Below, one piece after another: positions 50,590-60,057 of a DNA stretch of 64,000 nt (the first letter of the stretch is position 1; each line of letters opens with the position of its first letter). A program made the position numbers and the translations under genes. The notes under the pieces are model-generated. The model had not been told where the DNA came from and searched no databases. It was given only the letters and a program-made list of their open reading frames with translations. This DNA is from Acidobacteriota bacterium (lineage in GTDB: Bacteria; Acidobacteriota; Blastocatellia; Pyrinomonadales; Pyrinomonadaceae), in the NCBI GenBank assembly GCA_016715115.1, contig JADKBM010000013.1:186001-250000 (forward strand), in the 5' to 3' direction.

Positions 50590-52521
50590 CGCTTTGTTTT
50601 CACATAGAAACCGATCGTCGCCACAAATCGCACGGGTTTCACGAATGGTGCCGCTTTGGTCGTTCGGAGTTCGATTTCTTCTCACCCGATTCGTAAGATC
50701 CGGGCAATTCGTGGCAAAAACCCTCTATGAAAATGAGATTTGTCGCGATTCTTGTCGCTTCTTGTTTCGATCGGCGCTTGTTTTCACGAATCGCACGGGT
50801 TTCACGAATGGTATCGGATGAAAATGCTTTGGATTCTTCGGTGTGTCTTCTCGTCATACCTGATTCGTGAAATCTGCACGATTCGTGGCAAAAACCGTCT
50901 ATGAAAATGAGATTTGTCGCGATTCTTTTCGCTTCTTGTTTCGATCGGCGCTTGTTTTCACGAATCGCACGAGTTTCACGAATGGTATCGGATGAGAATG
51001 CCTTGGATTCTTCGGTGTGTCTTTTCGTCATCCCTGATTCGTGAAATCTGCACGATTCGTGGCAAAAACCGTCTATGAAAATGAGATTTGTCGCGATTCT
51101 TTTCGCTTCTTGTTTCGATCGGCGCTTGTTTCCACGAATCGCACGGGTTTCACGAATGGTATCGGATGAAAATGCTTTGGATTCTTCGGCGTGTCTTCTC
51201 GTCATACCTGATTCGAGAAATTTGCACGATTCGTGGCAAAAACCCTCTATGAAAATGAGATTTGTCGCGATTCTTGTCGCTTCTTGTTTCGATCGGCGCT
51301 TTGTTTTCACGAATCGCACGGGTTTCACGAATGGTATCGAATGAAAATGCTTTGGATTCTTCGGTGTGTCTTCTCGCCATACCTGATTCGTGAAATTTGC
51401 ACGATTCGTGGCAAAAACCCTCTATGAAAATGAGATTTGTCGCGATTCTTGTCGCTTCTTGTTTCGATCGGCGCTGTCGCCACGAATCGCACGGGTTTCA
51501 CGAATGGTATCGAATGAAAATGCTTTGGATTCTTCGGGGTGTCTTCTCGTCATACCTGATTCGTGAAATTTGCAGGATTCGTGGCAAAAACCCTCTATGA
51601 AAATGAGATTTGTCGCGATTCTTGTCGCTTCTTGTTTCGATCGGCGCTTTGTTTTCACAAATCGCACGGGTTTCACGAATGGTATCGGATGCGAATGCTT
51701 TGGATTCTTCGGTGTGTCTTCTCGTCATACCTGATTCGTGAAATTTGCACGATTCGTGGCAAAAACCCTCTATGAAAATGAGATCTGTCGCGATTCTTGT
51801 CGCTTCTTGTTTCGATCGGCGCTTGTTTTCACGAATCGCACGGGTTTCACGAATGGTATCGGATGAAAATGCTTTGGATTCTTCGGTGTGTCTTTTCGTC
51901 ATACCTGATTCGAGAAATTTGCACGATTCGTGGCAAAAACCCTCTATGAAAATGAGATTTGTCGCGATTCTTGTCGCTTCTTGTTTCGATCGGCGCTTGT
52001 TTTCACGAATCGCACGGGTTTCACGAATGGTATCGGATGAGAATGCTTTGGATTCTTGGGTGTGTCTTCTCGTCATACCTGATTCGTGAAATTTGCACGA
52101 TTCGTGGCAAAAACCCTCTATGAAAATGAGATCTGTCGCGATTCTTGTCGCTTCTTGTTTCGATCGGCGCTTGTTTTCACGAATCGCACGGGTTTCACGA
52201 ATGGTATCGGATGAGAATGCTTTGGATTCTTCGGTGTGTCTTCTCGTCATACCTGATTCGTGAAATTTGCACGATTCGTGGCAAAAACCCTCTATGAAAA
52301 TGAGATCTGTCGCGATTCTTGTCGCTTCTTGTTTCGATCGGCGCTTGTTTTCACGAATCGCACGGGTTTCACGAATGGTATCGGATGAAAATGCTTTGGA
52401 TTCTTCGGTGTGTCTTCTCGTCATACCTGATTCGTGAAATTTGCACGATTCGTGGCAAAAACCGTTCGATTTCTTCTCGCCCGATTCGTAAGATCCGGGC
52501 AATTCGTGGCAAAATCCGTCT
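50590..52521. repeat. 174-bp tandem array carrying copies of the next gene's start
   Basis: Units begin ATGAAAATGAGATTTGTCGC at 50727, 50901, 51075, 51249, 51424, 51597, 51772, 51946, 52120 and 52294 (spacing 174, with 173-175 twice), and at 52522 the same words open the amidohydrolase gene. The rest of each unit holds TTTCACGAATCGCACGGGTT and GATTCGTGGCAAAAACC. A shared ~58-bp block (TTCGATTTCTTCTC...) precedes both the first unit (50668) and the real gene (52464). No independent gene is supported; open frames on both strands follow from 174 being divisible by 3. Confidence 0.95.
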
Positions 52522-54018
52522 ATGAAAATGAGATTTGTCGCGATTCTTGTCGCTATTTGTTTGATCGCTCCGCTGGTCGCGTTAGGTCAAAAGACGATCG
52601 TCAGCGGGACGCGTTACGGACGCCTCGTGATCCGCAACGCGATGGTCGTTGACGGTAGCGGCAAACCGGCTTCCGGACCGTTCGACATCGTCGTTGAAAA
52701 TGACCTGATCAAAGAGATCGTAAGTTTCGATCCGGTCGCGGCCAAAGAAGGCAAGGCGCGCCGTCCGGCCGCCGGCGAGGTCGAGATCGATGCGACCGGC
52801 AAATACGTTCTGCCGGGCCTGATCAATCTGCACGGCCACACACAGGACGAGCGCGGCGGCGTTTCGCAGCCCGTCGAATATTGCACCAAGCTCTGGCTCG
52901 CGTGCGGGATCACGACCGTTCGCGACGCCTGGGCGAACAAGAAAGTCCTCGGCTATCGCGATCAGATAAATGCCGGTAAACTCGTCGGTCCGCGGATATT
53001 CCCCTACGGTGGCTATTTCGACGCGCCGACGCCGACGAACGCCGAGCAGGCGCGCCAGCGTGTTCGCGATCTCAAATCGGCCGGTTACGACGGCATCAAG
53101 CTCTATACCATCGACCGCGACCTGATGGCGGCGATGATGGACGAGTCGCGCAAACTGGGAATGCGGGTGATGCATCACGTCGGGGTTGAGGAAACCAATG
53201 CGTGGGACGACATCAAATTCGGAACGACGAGCATCGAACATTGGTACGGAATTCCGGATGCGGCGATCGATTCGGGGCGACAGAATTTTCCTCCCTCTTA
53301 CAATTACAACAACGAGGTCGATCGGTTTCGTTACGCAGGCCGTCTTTGGCGCGAGGCGAATCCCGAAAAGCTGATGAAGGTCCTCGACGGAATGGTCGCC
53401 GCGGGCGTCGCCTGGGATCCGACGCTCGTCATTTATGAAGCGTCGCGGGATCTGCAGCGTGCGCAGAACAATCCGGCGTTCGCCGAATATCTGCATCCGG
53501 TGCTCGCGGAGTATTTCAAGCCGAATCCGGCGAATCACGGCTCATATTTTATCGGATGGTCGTCGACCGACGAGACTTTTTGGAAAGAGAATTACCGGAT
53601 CTGGATGAACGCCGTTTACGAATTCGAACGCCGCGGCGGACTCATCGGGACCGGCGAAGATTCTGGGTTCATTTATCAGTTGTACGGATTCGGCTTGCTG
53701 CGCGAACTCGAACTACATCAGGAAGCGGGATTTCATCCGCTCAAGGTGATTCAGCACGCAACATCGAACGGCGCGAAGATCCTTGGAAAGGAAGAGACGC
53801 TCGGACGCGTTCGAGTCGGTTACAAAGCCGACCTGATCGTCGTCAACGGCAACCCATTGGAAAATCTGAAGGTCCTGTCGCCGCTCGGCGTCGAGGAGAT
53901 CCGCGAAGGCAAGGTATACAAAACGGGCGGAATCGAATGGACGATCAAGGACGGCATCCCGTTCCACGCCCCGACGCTCGCCAAAGAGGTAAGGGAAATG
54001 GTTGCAAAAGCCAGGTGA
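52522..54018 (+). CDS. Secreted amidohydrolase
   Basis: A 498-residue metal-dependent hydrolase. A signal peptide (FVAILVAICLIAPLVALG) precedes a composite beta-sandwich (RLVIRNAMVVDGSGKP) and the TIM barrel with H104-X-H106 (LPGLINLHGHT), a lysine-containing strand GYDGIKLYT, VMHHVGV, TSIEHWYG, and GTGEDSG for the metal Asp. The C-terminal GRVRVGYKADLIVVNGNPLENL is the usual amidohydrolase_1 end. It could act as a peptidase-like prolidase or on cyclic amides; the substrate is unknown. Its start codon and signal-peptide start are the template of the 174-bp array upstream. Confidence 0.9.
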   Translation: MKMRFVAILVAICLIAPLVALGQKTIVSGTRYGRLVIRNAMVVDGSGKPASGPFDIVVENDLIKEIVSFDPVAAKEGKARRPAAGEVEIDATGKYVLPGLINLHGHTQDERGGVSQPVEYCTKLWLACGITTVRDAWANKKVLGYRDQINAGKLVGPRIFPYGGYFDAPTPTNAEQARQRVRDLKSAGYDGIKLYTIDRDLMAAMMDESRKLGMRVMHHVGVEETNAWDDIKFGTTSIEHWYGIPDAAIDSGRQNFPPSYNYNNEVDRFRYAGRLWREANPEKLMKVLDGMVAAGVAWDPTLVIYEASRDLQRAQNNPAFAEYLHPVLAEYFKPNPANHGSYFIGWSSTDETFWKENYRIWMNAVYEFERRGGLIGTGEDSGFIYQLYGFGLLRELELHQEAGFHPLKVIQHATSNGAKILGKEETLGRVRVGYKADLIVVNGNPLENLKVLSPLGVEEIREGKVYKTGGIEWTIKDGIPFHAPTLAKEVREMVAKAR

Positions 54019-54480
54019 TTTGCGATTTTCGATTTGCGATTTTCGATTTGGGATTCCAGGAATTCCGAATTTCGGATTCCAGATTCCAAGATTTCTGAAG
54101 ACTTGCCTAGCCCAGATTAGGCGACAGAGCTTTTGACCGCGAAATGGCGCTAAATGACGCGAAACGCGACTCGGAATTTCTGGAATCTGGAATCTGGAAT
54201 CCCAAATCCCAAATCGGGAGCTTTGAAGAACCGACAAGGAAGCAAATCGCGTTTCCTCCACGGATGAACACAGATTGGCTGGATGGGACGGATTTGTTTC
54301 AATCGATAGAGAAACGTTGGTTTCGAACTATCCTCTTGCATCCGATCTATCTGTGTCCATCTGTGTCAGAAACGGTACCGAGACCGCCGTAGAGTAGGTT
54401 TTTCAAAGCTCCCGAATCTGGAATCCTTGGAATCCCAAATCCCAAATCCCAAATCCCAAATCGCAAATCGCAAATCGCAA
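54019..54480. repeat. Mixed intergenic word repeats
   Basis: Contains ATTTGCGATTTTCG and GGATTCCAGGAATTCC words (54019-54095), GGAATCTGG words (54175-54205), a ~130-bp block with ACGGATGAACACAGATTGG and ATCTGTGTCCATCTGTGTC in inverted sense (54255-54370), and AAATCGCAAATC runs (54440-54490). No gene. Confidence 0.85.
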
Positions 54481-54491
54481 ATCGCAAATCG

Positions 54492-54530
54492 AAAAGCCCG
54501 CCGTGCTCTCCCCTTCACGACGGGCTTTTT
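54492..54530. terminator. Terminator downstream of the 54562 gene
   Basis: AAAAGCCCGCCGTG ... CACGACGGGCTTTTTT, one mismatch in a ~13-bp stem, with A and T runs. It faces the minus-strand gene ending at 54562 and can also stop transcription from the amidohydrolase side. Confidence 0.75.
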
Positions 54531-54561
54531 TACTTGGCCATTGGTTTCAACGACCAAATTT

Positions 54562-55158
54562 TCAATAATCTCTTACCGGCAGAACGACTTCTTTCGCAAG
54601 AACGATCTCAAAAATCTCACCGGTCTTGATGCGGACGTTCTTGCCTTTGCGGGCCAGTGCGACTCCCGTTCCGGCGCCGGCTCCTATTCCGGCTCCGATC
54701 AACGCTCCGCTTCCGGATTTCGTCACCGCCCCGATCAACGCGCCGATCGCCGTCCCACCGATGATCGAAAGTACCGAGGCTTTTTGCGAAGATTCAGCCT
54801 TGAGTTCTCGCAGAGCCTCGATCGTGCGGCTTTCGCCTCCTTCGAGAAGGATCTTTTCAAACCGCAGGATCAGCTTGCCGCCCCTTCCACCCGACTGGGC
54901 CGCGCTCGAATCGACAATCCGTCCTTCGATGAGCGTTCCCACCGGTACGAGGATCGTCTCGCCGTTCCGGACAGGTTGATCGGTCTTGACGATGAACGTA
55001 TCGTTCTTCGCTCCGACTTCGGAATTGACCTCGACATCCATTTTGACCCGGATCTTCGTTCCGGCTTCGAGCCTGTAGATCGAACTCTGCGCGTCCGAAA
55101 TTGCAAAGAACAAGAAGATAATTGCGAAGACTTTGGCAGTCTGACGAAGAATGATCAT
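54562..55158 (-). CDS. Exported protein with a glycine-zipper segment
   Basis: A 198-residue protein from ATG 55158, which has GGAGGT six bases upstream. Signal peptide (VFAIIFLFFAISDA), then a beta-rich part (YRLEAGTKIRVKMDVEVNSEVGA, ETILVPVGTLIEGRIVDS) and a Gly-zipper-like stretch (IGGTAIGALIGAVTKSGSGALIGAGIGAGAGTG), ending in KTGEIFEIVLAKEVVLPV. Gly-zipper regions sit in outer membranes or pack as helices. No known family is assigned beyond that. The similar sequence in the same frame upstream of 55158 is not needed. Confidence 0.75.
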   Translation of the reverse strand: MIILRQTAKVFAIIFLFFAISDAQSSIYRLEAGTKIRVKMDVEVNSEVGAKNDTFIVKTDQPVRNGETILVPVGTLIEGRIVDSSAAQSGGRGGKLILRFEKILLEGGESRTIEALRELKAESSQKASVLSIIGGTAIGALIGAVTKSGSGALIGAGIGAGAGTGVALARKGKNVRIKTGEIFEIVLAKEVVLPVRDY

Positions 55159-55327
55159 ATCTGACCTCCATCTTCGCGGATTAATCAAACGACATCCGCG
55201 AAGGCTATTGCAACGATTGTGCCAGTTCAGAAACGGCAAGGTTCTGCCGCATTTTACAGTCTAAGCGAATGGAAAGTCCAACAATATCGGATACGAGGTG
55301 CACGATATGGTTCGTTTGGAGTTCGTA

Positions 55328-55909
55328 CTACTGAAGAATCGGATGGCTTCCGCCTTTGCTATGGTCGGCGGTTTCCTGATAGCGTTTTCGGTCGTTATGG
55401 AACAGGACGATATGCTCGCCCTCGTAACGAACAACATCCGAAACGCGGTTAAAGTCCTTCGTATGCTCGCCGATCATAAAAGCGCACGGCTGAAACGCGA
55501 CGACGATCCCGGCGGCATATATGTAACCGCCTTTGTCGTACTCAGTCCCCGCATATTGCTTCGCCGCGACGGCCAGATCAGGCGAGTAGTTGCCCAGATA
55601 GTCCTTTTGCCGGTCGGGCTTGGCGATGAAGATCGTGTAGTCGCTGAACTTCAAACGCTTCTTGTATCTGTTTTTCTTCGCCACCGCGAACAGATCGCCG
55701 AGGCCTTTGTCGATCGCCTTGAGCATCTCGTCCGTCGGTTTTGTAACGCCGTAGACGACCGCGCCCTTGGCGGACTTTACAACATACGCGAACTTGTCTT
55801 TGCTGATTTGCTCCGCCTCGTCGATCACCATTTGCGGTGCGGCTTTTTGCGCGAACGCTGCCGCGGCGGTTGCAAGAATCAGGAAGGTTATCTGAATCGT
55901 GTTCTTCAT
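55328..55909 (-). CDS. Secreted protein of unknown function
   Basis: A 193-residue protein from ATG 55909 with a signal peptide (FLILATAAAAFA). The mature part has strands FAYVVKSAKGAVVYGVTK, DYTIFIAKPD and a C-terminal block RYEGEHIVLFHNDRKRY followed by HSKGGSHP, with several His/Glu that could bind a metal. I do not recognise the family. It is on the same strand as the Gly-zipper gene, 169 bp apart. Confidence 0.7.
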   Translation of the reverse strand: MKNTIQITFLILATAAAAFAQKAAPQMVIDEAEQISKDKFAYVVKSAKGAVVYGVTKPTDEMLKAIDKGLGDLFAVAKKNRYKKRLKFSDYTIFIAKPDRQKDYLGNYSPDLAVAAKQYAGTEYDKGGYIYAAGIVVAFQPCAFMIGEHTKDFNRVSDVVRYEGEHIVLFHNDRKRYQETADHSKGGSHPILQ

Positions 55910-56152
55910 ATGAACGTAACGGAGCAATACTCGTGCCCCGGATCGAGCCGCGTACGCCAGCGATCTGTTCGGCGTCGGGCGGGGCCGCAAAATAAACGGT
56001 CCGGCAGGTTTCTGGGTCGCCGACGGGAAGTCGGGATTCCGAGCGTCTCAAGTCCATCGCACGTTCGCAGATCACAAGAGCCTCCACCGCAAAACAGGCG
56101 GCGTGCCGACAAAAACGCGAACGCCCCGCAAATACGAGGCGTTCAAGAAAAC

Positions 56153-56239
56153 TGGTGCTTAGGGCGGGAATCGAACCCGCACGACCCTAAGGTCGCAGGA
56201 TTTTAAGTCCTGTGCGTCTACCTATTCCGCCACCCAAGC
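56153..56239 (-). tRNA. tRNA-Leu (anticodon UAA)
   Basis: On the minus strand: acceptor GCTTGGG paired with CCTAAGC, D arm, anticodon stem GCAGGA/TCCTGC with loop holding TAA, a long variable arm as in Leu/Ser tRNAs, T arm GCGGGTTCGATTCCCGC, discriminator A and an encoded CCA end. It decodes UUA (and UUG by wobble). Confidence 0.96.
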
Positions 56240-56331
56240 GAAGTCTCTAGAGATTAGCACGATTGCCTCGAATTGCCAACGAATCGTCGGTTTTTGTGCT
56301 ATCATTCGGGCGTAAACTTCTTCAAACGACG

Positions 56332-56832
56332 ATGGAACAATTAGCCTGGATATTTTGGTTGGTACTCGGAATCGGACTCATCATCGCCGAGATCTTCACG
56401 TTTGGATTCGTGCTTTTTTGGTTCGGGATCGGCGCGATCGCGGCGGCGGCGCTTGGATTTCTAGGTTTCGGTTTGGGTGTCCAGTTTTTGGTTTTCGCCG
56501 GTGTTTCGATGGTTCTCACCGTGATGTCGCGGACGATCTTCGTCAGATATCTTTCGCACGGCGACGAAAACGATATGAAGATGGGAATGGACTCGCTGCC
56601 GGGACAGGTCGGCACCGTCTTGTCGGAGAGCAAAGGAGCCCTCAACGAAGGCGCGGTGAAGGTGTTCGGTTCAACCTGGACCGCCTACCCCGAAGACGAT
56701 TCAAAACCGCTCATCGAAGGCGAAAAGGTCGAAGTGGTTCGGGTTCAGGGAAATTCGATCTGGGTTCGCCCGGTGAACACGTCGCGCGAACTTCCGGAAT
56801 GGCGGAAAGGGAAAGAAAGCTCGGGGGGATGA
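56332..56832 (+). CDS. NfeD family membrane protein
   Basis: A 166-residue protein from ATG 56332. Two or three hydrophobic helices (IFWLVLGIGLIIAEIFTFGFVLFWFGIGAIAAAALGF, VQFLVFAGVSMVLTVMS) precede a C-terminal OB-fold: LPGQVGTVLSESKGALNEGAVKVFGSTWTAYPED and GEKVEVVRVQGNSIWVRPV. This is the short NfeD type (NfeD1b), usually partnered with a stomatin-like SPFH protein, which is not seen here. It may modulate membrane proteases or microdomains. Confidence 0.9.
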   Translation: MEQLAWIFWLVLGIGLIIAEIFTFGFVLFWFGIGAIAAAALGFLGFGLGVQFLVFAGVSMVLTVMSRTIFVRYLSHGDENDMKMGMDSLPGQVGTVLSESKGALNEGAVKVFGSTWTAYPEDDSKPLIEGEKVEVVRVQGNSIWVRPVNTSRELPEWRKGKESSGG

Positions 56833-56978
56833 GACTCTCGTCAGAGGCGACCGGAGGCCGATTTTCCCCGCGAAACGAAATACACGAAGCGTTTTGGCGT
56901 GATGTTTCGCGGGAAAGAAAGTTTTCTACTGCGTGGACGCGGCGTTCACTGCGAGTGAGTGATTCCGACCAGAAAGAC

Positions 56979-57017
56979 AAAAGGCGCGATGAACGACCGG
57001 TTCAATTCGCGCCTTTT
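56979..57017. terminator. Bidirectional terminator between nfeD and the PP2C gene
   Basis: AAAAGGCGCGA and TCGCGCCTTTT form a perfect 11-bp stem with a 17-base loop, with a T-run after it. It serves both convergent genes. 56833-56978 shows nothing I can assign. Confidence 0.85.
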
Positions 57018-57057
57018 GCTTTTTCAGAAACTACCGTGGACATCCAACGTCCATCTA

Positions 57058-57990
57058 TCAAAGAATTTCCGCCGTGTCCTGATCTTGCGTGTCGTGTATG
57101 TCGCCGAGGTTCAGAAGTTCGAGCCTGACTTCGTCACTGTCGTCTTCGGGCAGTTCGGGGCCGGTGATCTTCGCCAGGATCACCGTGATGTTGTCCTCGC
57201 CGCCATTTTCATTCGCCAAACGGACGAGGTCGGCGCAGGCCATTTCGAGCCGTTCGCGATTTTCAAGCACGATCCTTTGCATCTCGATTCCGGAAACCTT
57301 GTTCGAAAGCCCATCGCTGCAAACCAGCAGAATGTCGTCCTTTCGCGGGATAAGGCGGGCCGAGACCGGAAAGATCTCGGGCTGGGCACCGAGTGCCTGC
57401 AGAATCACGTTCTTGAGTGCGTGGCTTTCGGCTTCTTCGGCGGAGATCTGGTTCGCATCGATCAATTGCTGAACAAGCGATTGATCCTTTGTGATCTGAT
57501 AAATATTCGTGTTGCGGACGAGATACGCGCGGCTGTCGCCGACCTGGATCAGATCGACGGCCTCAGGCGTGATGCCGATACCGGTGAATGTCGCTCCCAT
57601 TCCCTGAAACTGGGGGTCGCGGCCCTGCTGATGGATCAGATAATTCGCGTAGAGCGTTGCCTCATAAAGTTTTCCGACGAGCGAGTCGTTCTCCGAAACC
57701 GGTACGATCGTCTTGTCGGGATCATCGTCAAGAAACGTTTTGCTGACGGTTTCCACCGCCATTTTGCTCGCGACTTCGCCGGCGAGCGCGCCGCCCATTC
57801 CGTCCGAAACCGCGAGGACTATACCTTCGGAGTCGATCTGGAACCGCTGCGACTCGATCACGAACTCGTCAGGATCTTGCGAGCTGGTCCAGGCCTTTGC
57901 ATCGGAAATGTCCAGCAAAAGGTAGTTGTCTTCGTTGCCCTTGCGGACACGTCCGATATGCGAAGTTGCGTGTGTTTCGACGATCAACAT
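57058..57990 (-). CDS. PP2C-type serine/threonine phosphatase
   Basis: A 310-residue PPM phosphatase. RKGNEDNYLL, VLAVSDGMGGALAGEVAS, GMGATFTGIGI, VGDSRAYLVR, DDILLVCSDGLSNKV and NGGEDNITVILAK carry the metal-binding Asp and Gly residues of the Stp1/PrpC type. An insertion of ~25 residues (DAKAWTSSQDPDEFVIESQRFQID) sits after the first strand. It would dephosphorylate targets of Hanks-type kinases; none is in the window. Confidence 0.93.
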   Translation of the reverse strand: MLIVETHATSHIGRVRKGNEDNYLLLDISDAKAWTSSQDPDEFVIESQRFQIDSEGIVLAVSDGMGGALAGEVASKMAVETVSKTFLDDDPDKTIVPVSENDSLVGKLYEATLYANYLIHQQGRDPQFQGMGATFTGIGITPEAVDLIQVGDSRAYLVRNTNIYQITKDQSLVQQLIDANQISAEEAESHALKNVILQALGAQPEIFPVSARLIPRKDDILLVCSDGLSNKVSGIEMQRIVLENRERLEMACADLVRLANENGGEDNITVILAKITGPELPEDDSDEVRLELLNLGDIHDTQDQDTAEIL

Positions 57991-58080
57991 AATTAACGAA
58001 GTTTTGAGTTCCGGAGCCGGGAGCCGCTGGCCAATGATCGCGCGATTGACCCAAAAAACCCAAGACTCACGACCCTTTTA

Positions 58081-59214
58081 CTAACTCAGCGCCTGGTCCA
58101 GGTCTTCAATGATATCCTCGACATCCTCGATTCCAACCGAAATTCGAACCAAACCGTCCGTGATACCCAATTGTTGACGTTTTTCAGCCGGGACGGAAGC
58201 GTGTGTCATCGTTGCCGGATGCGAAATCAACGATTCAACGCCGCCGAGACTTTCACCCAAGATACAAAGCTTGACGCTCTCCAGGACGTTTTTTGCATTA
58301 TCCAGTGAACCCGTTTCAAATGCAACCATTCCGCCAAAGCCTTTTTGCTGGCGCGCTGCCAGTTCGTGCTGCGGATGCGATGCCAATCCGGGATAATAAA
58401 CCTTCTGAACTTTCGGATGTTCGGCAAGGAAATTGGCAACCTGCCGCCCATTGCGATCGTGTGCCTGCATTCGAACCGCAAGCGTTTTCGTGCCCCTCAG
58501 AACAAGAAACGAATCGAACGGCGAAAGGATCGCCCCGACCGAGTTTTGAATGAACTGGATCCATTCGGCGTCTTCCGCATCGTTCAGCGCGACAAACCCG
58601 CCGACCGAGTCCGAATGTCCGTTAAGATACTTGGTCGTCGAATGAACCACGATATCGACTCCAAACTCAAGCGGACGTTGAAGATATGGCGACATAAACG
58701 TATTGTCGCAAACGACCTTCGCGCCCTGCGCGTGAGCGACGTCCGAAACGGCCTGGAGGTCGGTAACGCTCATCACCGGATTCGTCGGGGTTTCGACAAA
58801 GACCATCTTGGTGTTCGGCTTGAAGGCGCGTTCGACAGCCGAAATGTCGGTCGTGTCGACAAGATCGAATTCGACGCCGTAGTTCGACAAAACTCGATTA
58901 AATAGCCTGAATGTTCCGCCGTAGGTGTTGTCACCGAGTATCACATGTTCGCCGGCCTTGACCAGTTTGAGCACGGCGTCGGTCGCGGACATTCCGGAGG
59001 CGAAGGCGTAGCCGAACTCGGCGCCTTCAAGCGCGGCGATGTTCCGCTCAAGCGCGGCGCGCGTCGGATTCTGTGTTCTCGCGTATTCGTAGCCTTTGTG
59101 TTTTCCGAGTCCGTCCTGCGCATAGGTCGAGGTCTGATAGATCGGGACACTGACTGCGCCGGTGGCGGTGTCGGGTTCGTTTCCGGCGTGAATTGCAATT
59201 GTTGAAAAGCCCAT
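58081..59214 (-). CDS. Cystathionine gamma-synthase/lyase family PLP enzyme
   Basis: A 377-residue Cys/Met-metabolism PLP enzyme. HAGNEPDTATGAVSVPIYQTSTY, YEYARTQNPTRAALE, FASGMSA, VVCDNTFMSPYLQRPLEFGVDIVVHSTTKYLNGHSD (PLP lysine in STTK) and SLGGVESLISHPA are diagnostic. Synthase (MetB), beta-lyase and gamma-lyase share these motifs, so the exact reaction is open. No met or cys gene flanks it; leuD begins ~145 bp away on the same strand, upstream in transcription. Confidence 0.9.
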   Translation of the reverse strand: MGFSTIAIHAGNEPDTATGAVSVPIYQTSTYAQDGLGKHKGYEYARTQNPTRAALERNIAALEGAEFGYAFASGMSATDAVLKLVKAGEHVILGDNTYGGTFRLFNRVLSNYGVEFDLVDTTDISAVERAFKPNTKMVFVETPTNPVMSVTDLQAVSDVAHAQGAKVVCDNTFMSPYLQRPLEFGVDIVVHSTTKYLNGHSDSVGGFVALNDAEDAEWIQFIQNSVGAILSPFDSFLVLRGTKTLAVRMQAHDRNGRQVANFLAEHPKVQKVYYPGLASHPQHELAARQQKGFGGMVAFETGSLDNAKNVLESVKLCILGESLGGVESLISHPATMTHASVPAEKRQQLGITDGLVRISVGIEDVEDIIEDLDQALS

Positions 59215-59358
59215 AGACGATGAAGGAAAGAAGTTCTTTCGGAAAAACTCCCTTATTTTATAGCTTTTGATGGAATTTAACTACTGGGGCAGGCAAATTC
59301 GCGAAAATTATCGTATCTTTCGCGGTCGACGGCTGTCAAACCCAAGAACCGGAGCTGT

Positions 59359-59964
59359 TTAGGAGGCTTGGGCGAAGTTCTTCCAGACGGGCCGCGTCGC
59401 CTCGAACCGATCGATAGAGCTTGCGTTCTGAAGCGTCAGGGCGATGTCGTCGAGTCCGTTCAGCAAGCAGTAGCGCCGGAATTCGTCGATCTCAAACCGT
59501 GCATCGAATCCGTGCTCGTCACGGACGGCAAGAGTCTCAAGATCGACCGAGATCGTGTAATCTTCGATCGAGTTCGCGCGCTCGACTAGTTCGGCAACGA
59601 GCGATTCGTCGAGGCGCACCGGCAAGAGACCGTTCTTGAGAGAATTGTTGTAAAAGATGTCGGCGAACGACGGCGCGATGACCGCGTGGAATCCAAACTG
59701 CGCGAGTGCCCACGGGGCGTGTTCACGCGAACTGCCGCAGCCGAAATTCGCGCCGGCGATGAGGATCGAGGCATTTTTGAATTTGGGATCGTTGAGAACG
59801 AATGCCGTGTCGGGTGAACCGTCCGTACGAAAACGCCAGTCGAAAAACAAAAAATCGCCGTAGCCGGTTCGCTCGATGCGTTTCAGAAACTGCTTCGGAA
59901 TGATCTGATCGGTGTCGATGTTCGGTCGGTAAAGTGCCACCGGCTGGCCTGTGTGTTTCTTCAT
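59359..59964 (-). CDS. leuD: 3-isopropylmalate dehydratase small subunit
   Basis: A 201-residue protein. ALYRPNIDTDQIIPKQFLKRIERTGYGDFLF and ILIAGANFGCGSSREHAPWALAQFGFHAVIAPSFADIFYNNSLKNGLLPV are the LeuD swivel-domain signatures. With LeuC it isomerises 2- to 3-isopropylmalate. It is the last gene of leuA-leuB-leuC-leuD as transcribed, separated from leuC by a palindromic element. Confidence 0.96.
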   Translation of the reverse strand: MKKHTGQPVALYRPNIDTDQIIPKQFLKRIERTGYGDFLFFDWRFRTDGSPDTAFVLNDPKFKNASILIAGANFGCGSSREHAPWALAQFGFHAVIAPSFADIFYNNSLKNGLLPVRLDESLVAELVERANSIEDYTISVDLETLAVRDEHGFDARFEIDEFRRYCLLNGLDDIALTLQNASSIDRFEATRPVWKNFAQAS

Positions 59965-59971
59965 AAGATCG

Positions 59972-60057
59972 AGTTTGGAGTTCCGCCTTCAGGCGGCCTC
60001 GACGTTGAACTTGAATGTGTCTTAGAACCGGGGCCACCTAAAGGCGGAACTCCGAAC
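59972..60057. repeat. Palindromic interspersed element between leuC and leuD
   Basis: TTTGGAGTTCCGCCTTCAGG at one end and GGCGGAACTCCGAA at the other, inverted, ~85 bp. It is the same family as at 26548 and 29196 and could affect leuD expression. Confidence 0.8.

Noticed and set aside
51498..52502. 334-codon minus-strand frame with a 58-residue repeat in the 174-bp array
   Set aside because: The frame stays open only because 174 is divisible by 3; units with 173 or 175 bp break it elsewhere, and there is no start signal or known domain.
50590..52521. CRISPR array
   Set aside because: Units are near-identical over their whole 174 bp, with no short repeat/unique spacer structure and no cas genes.
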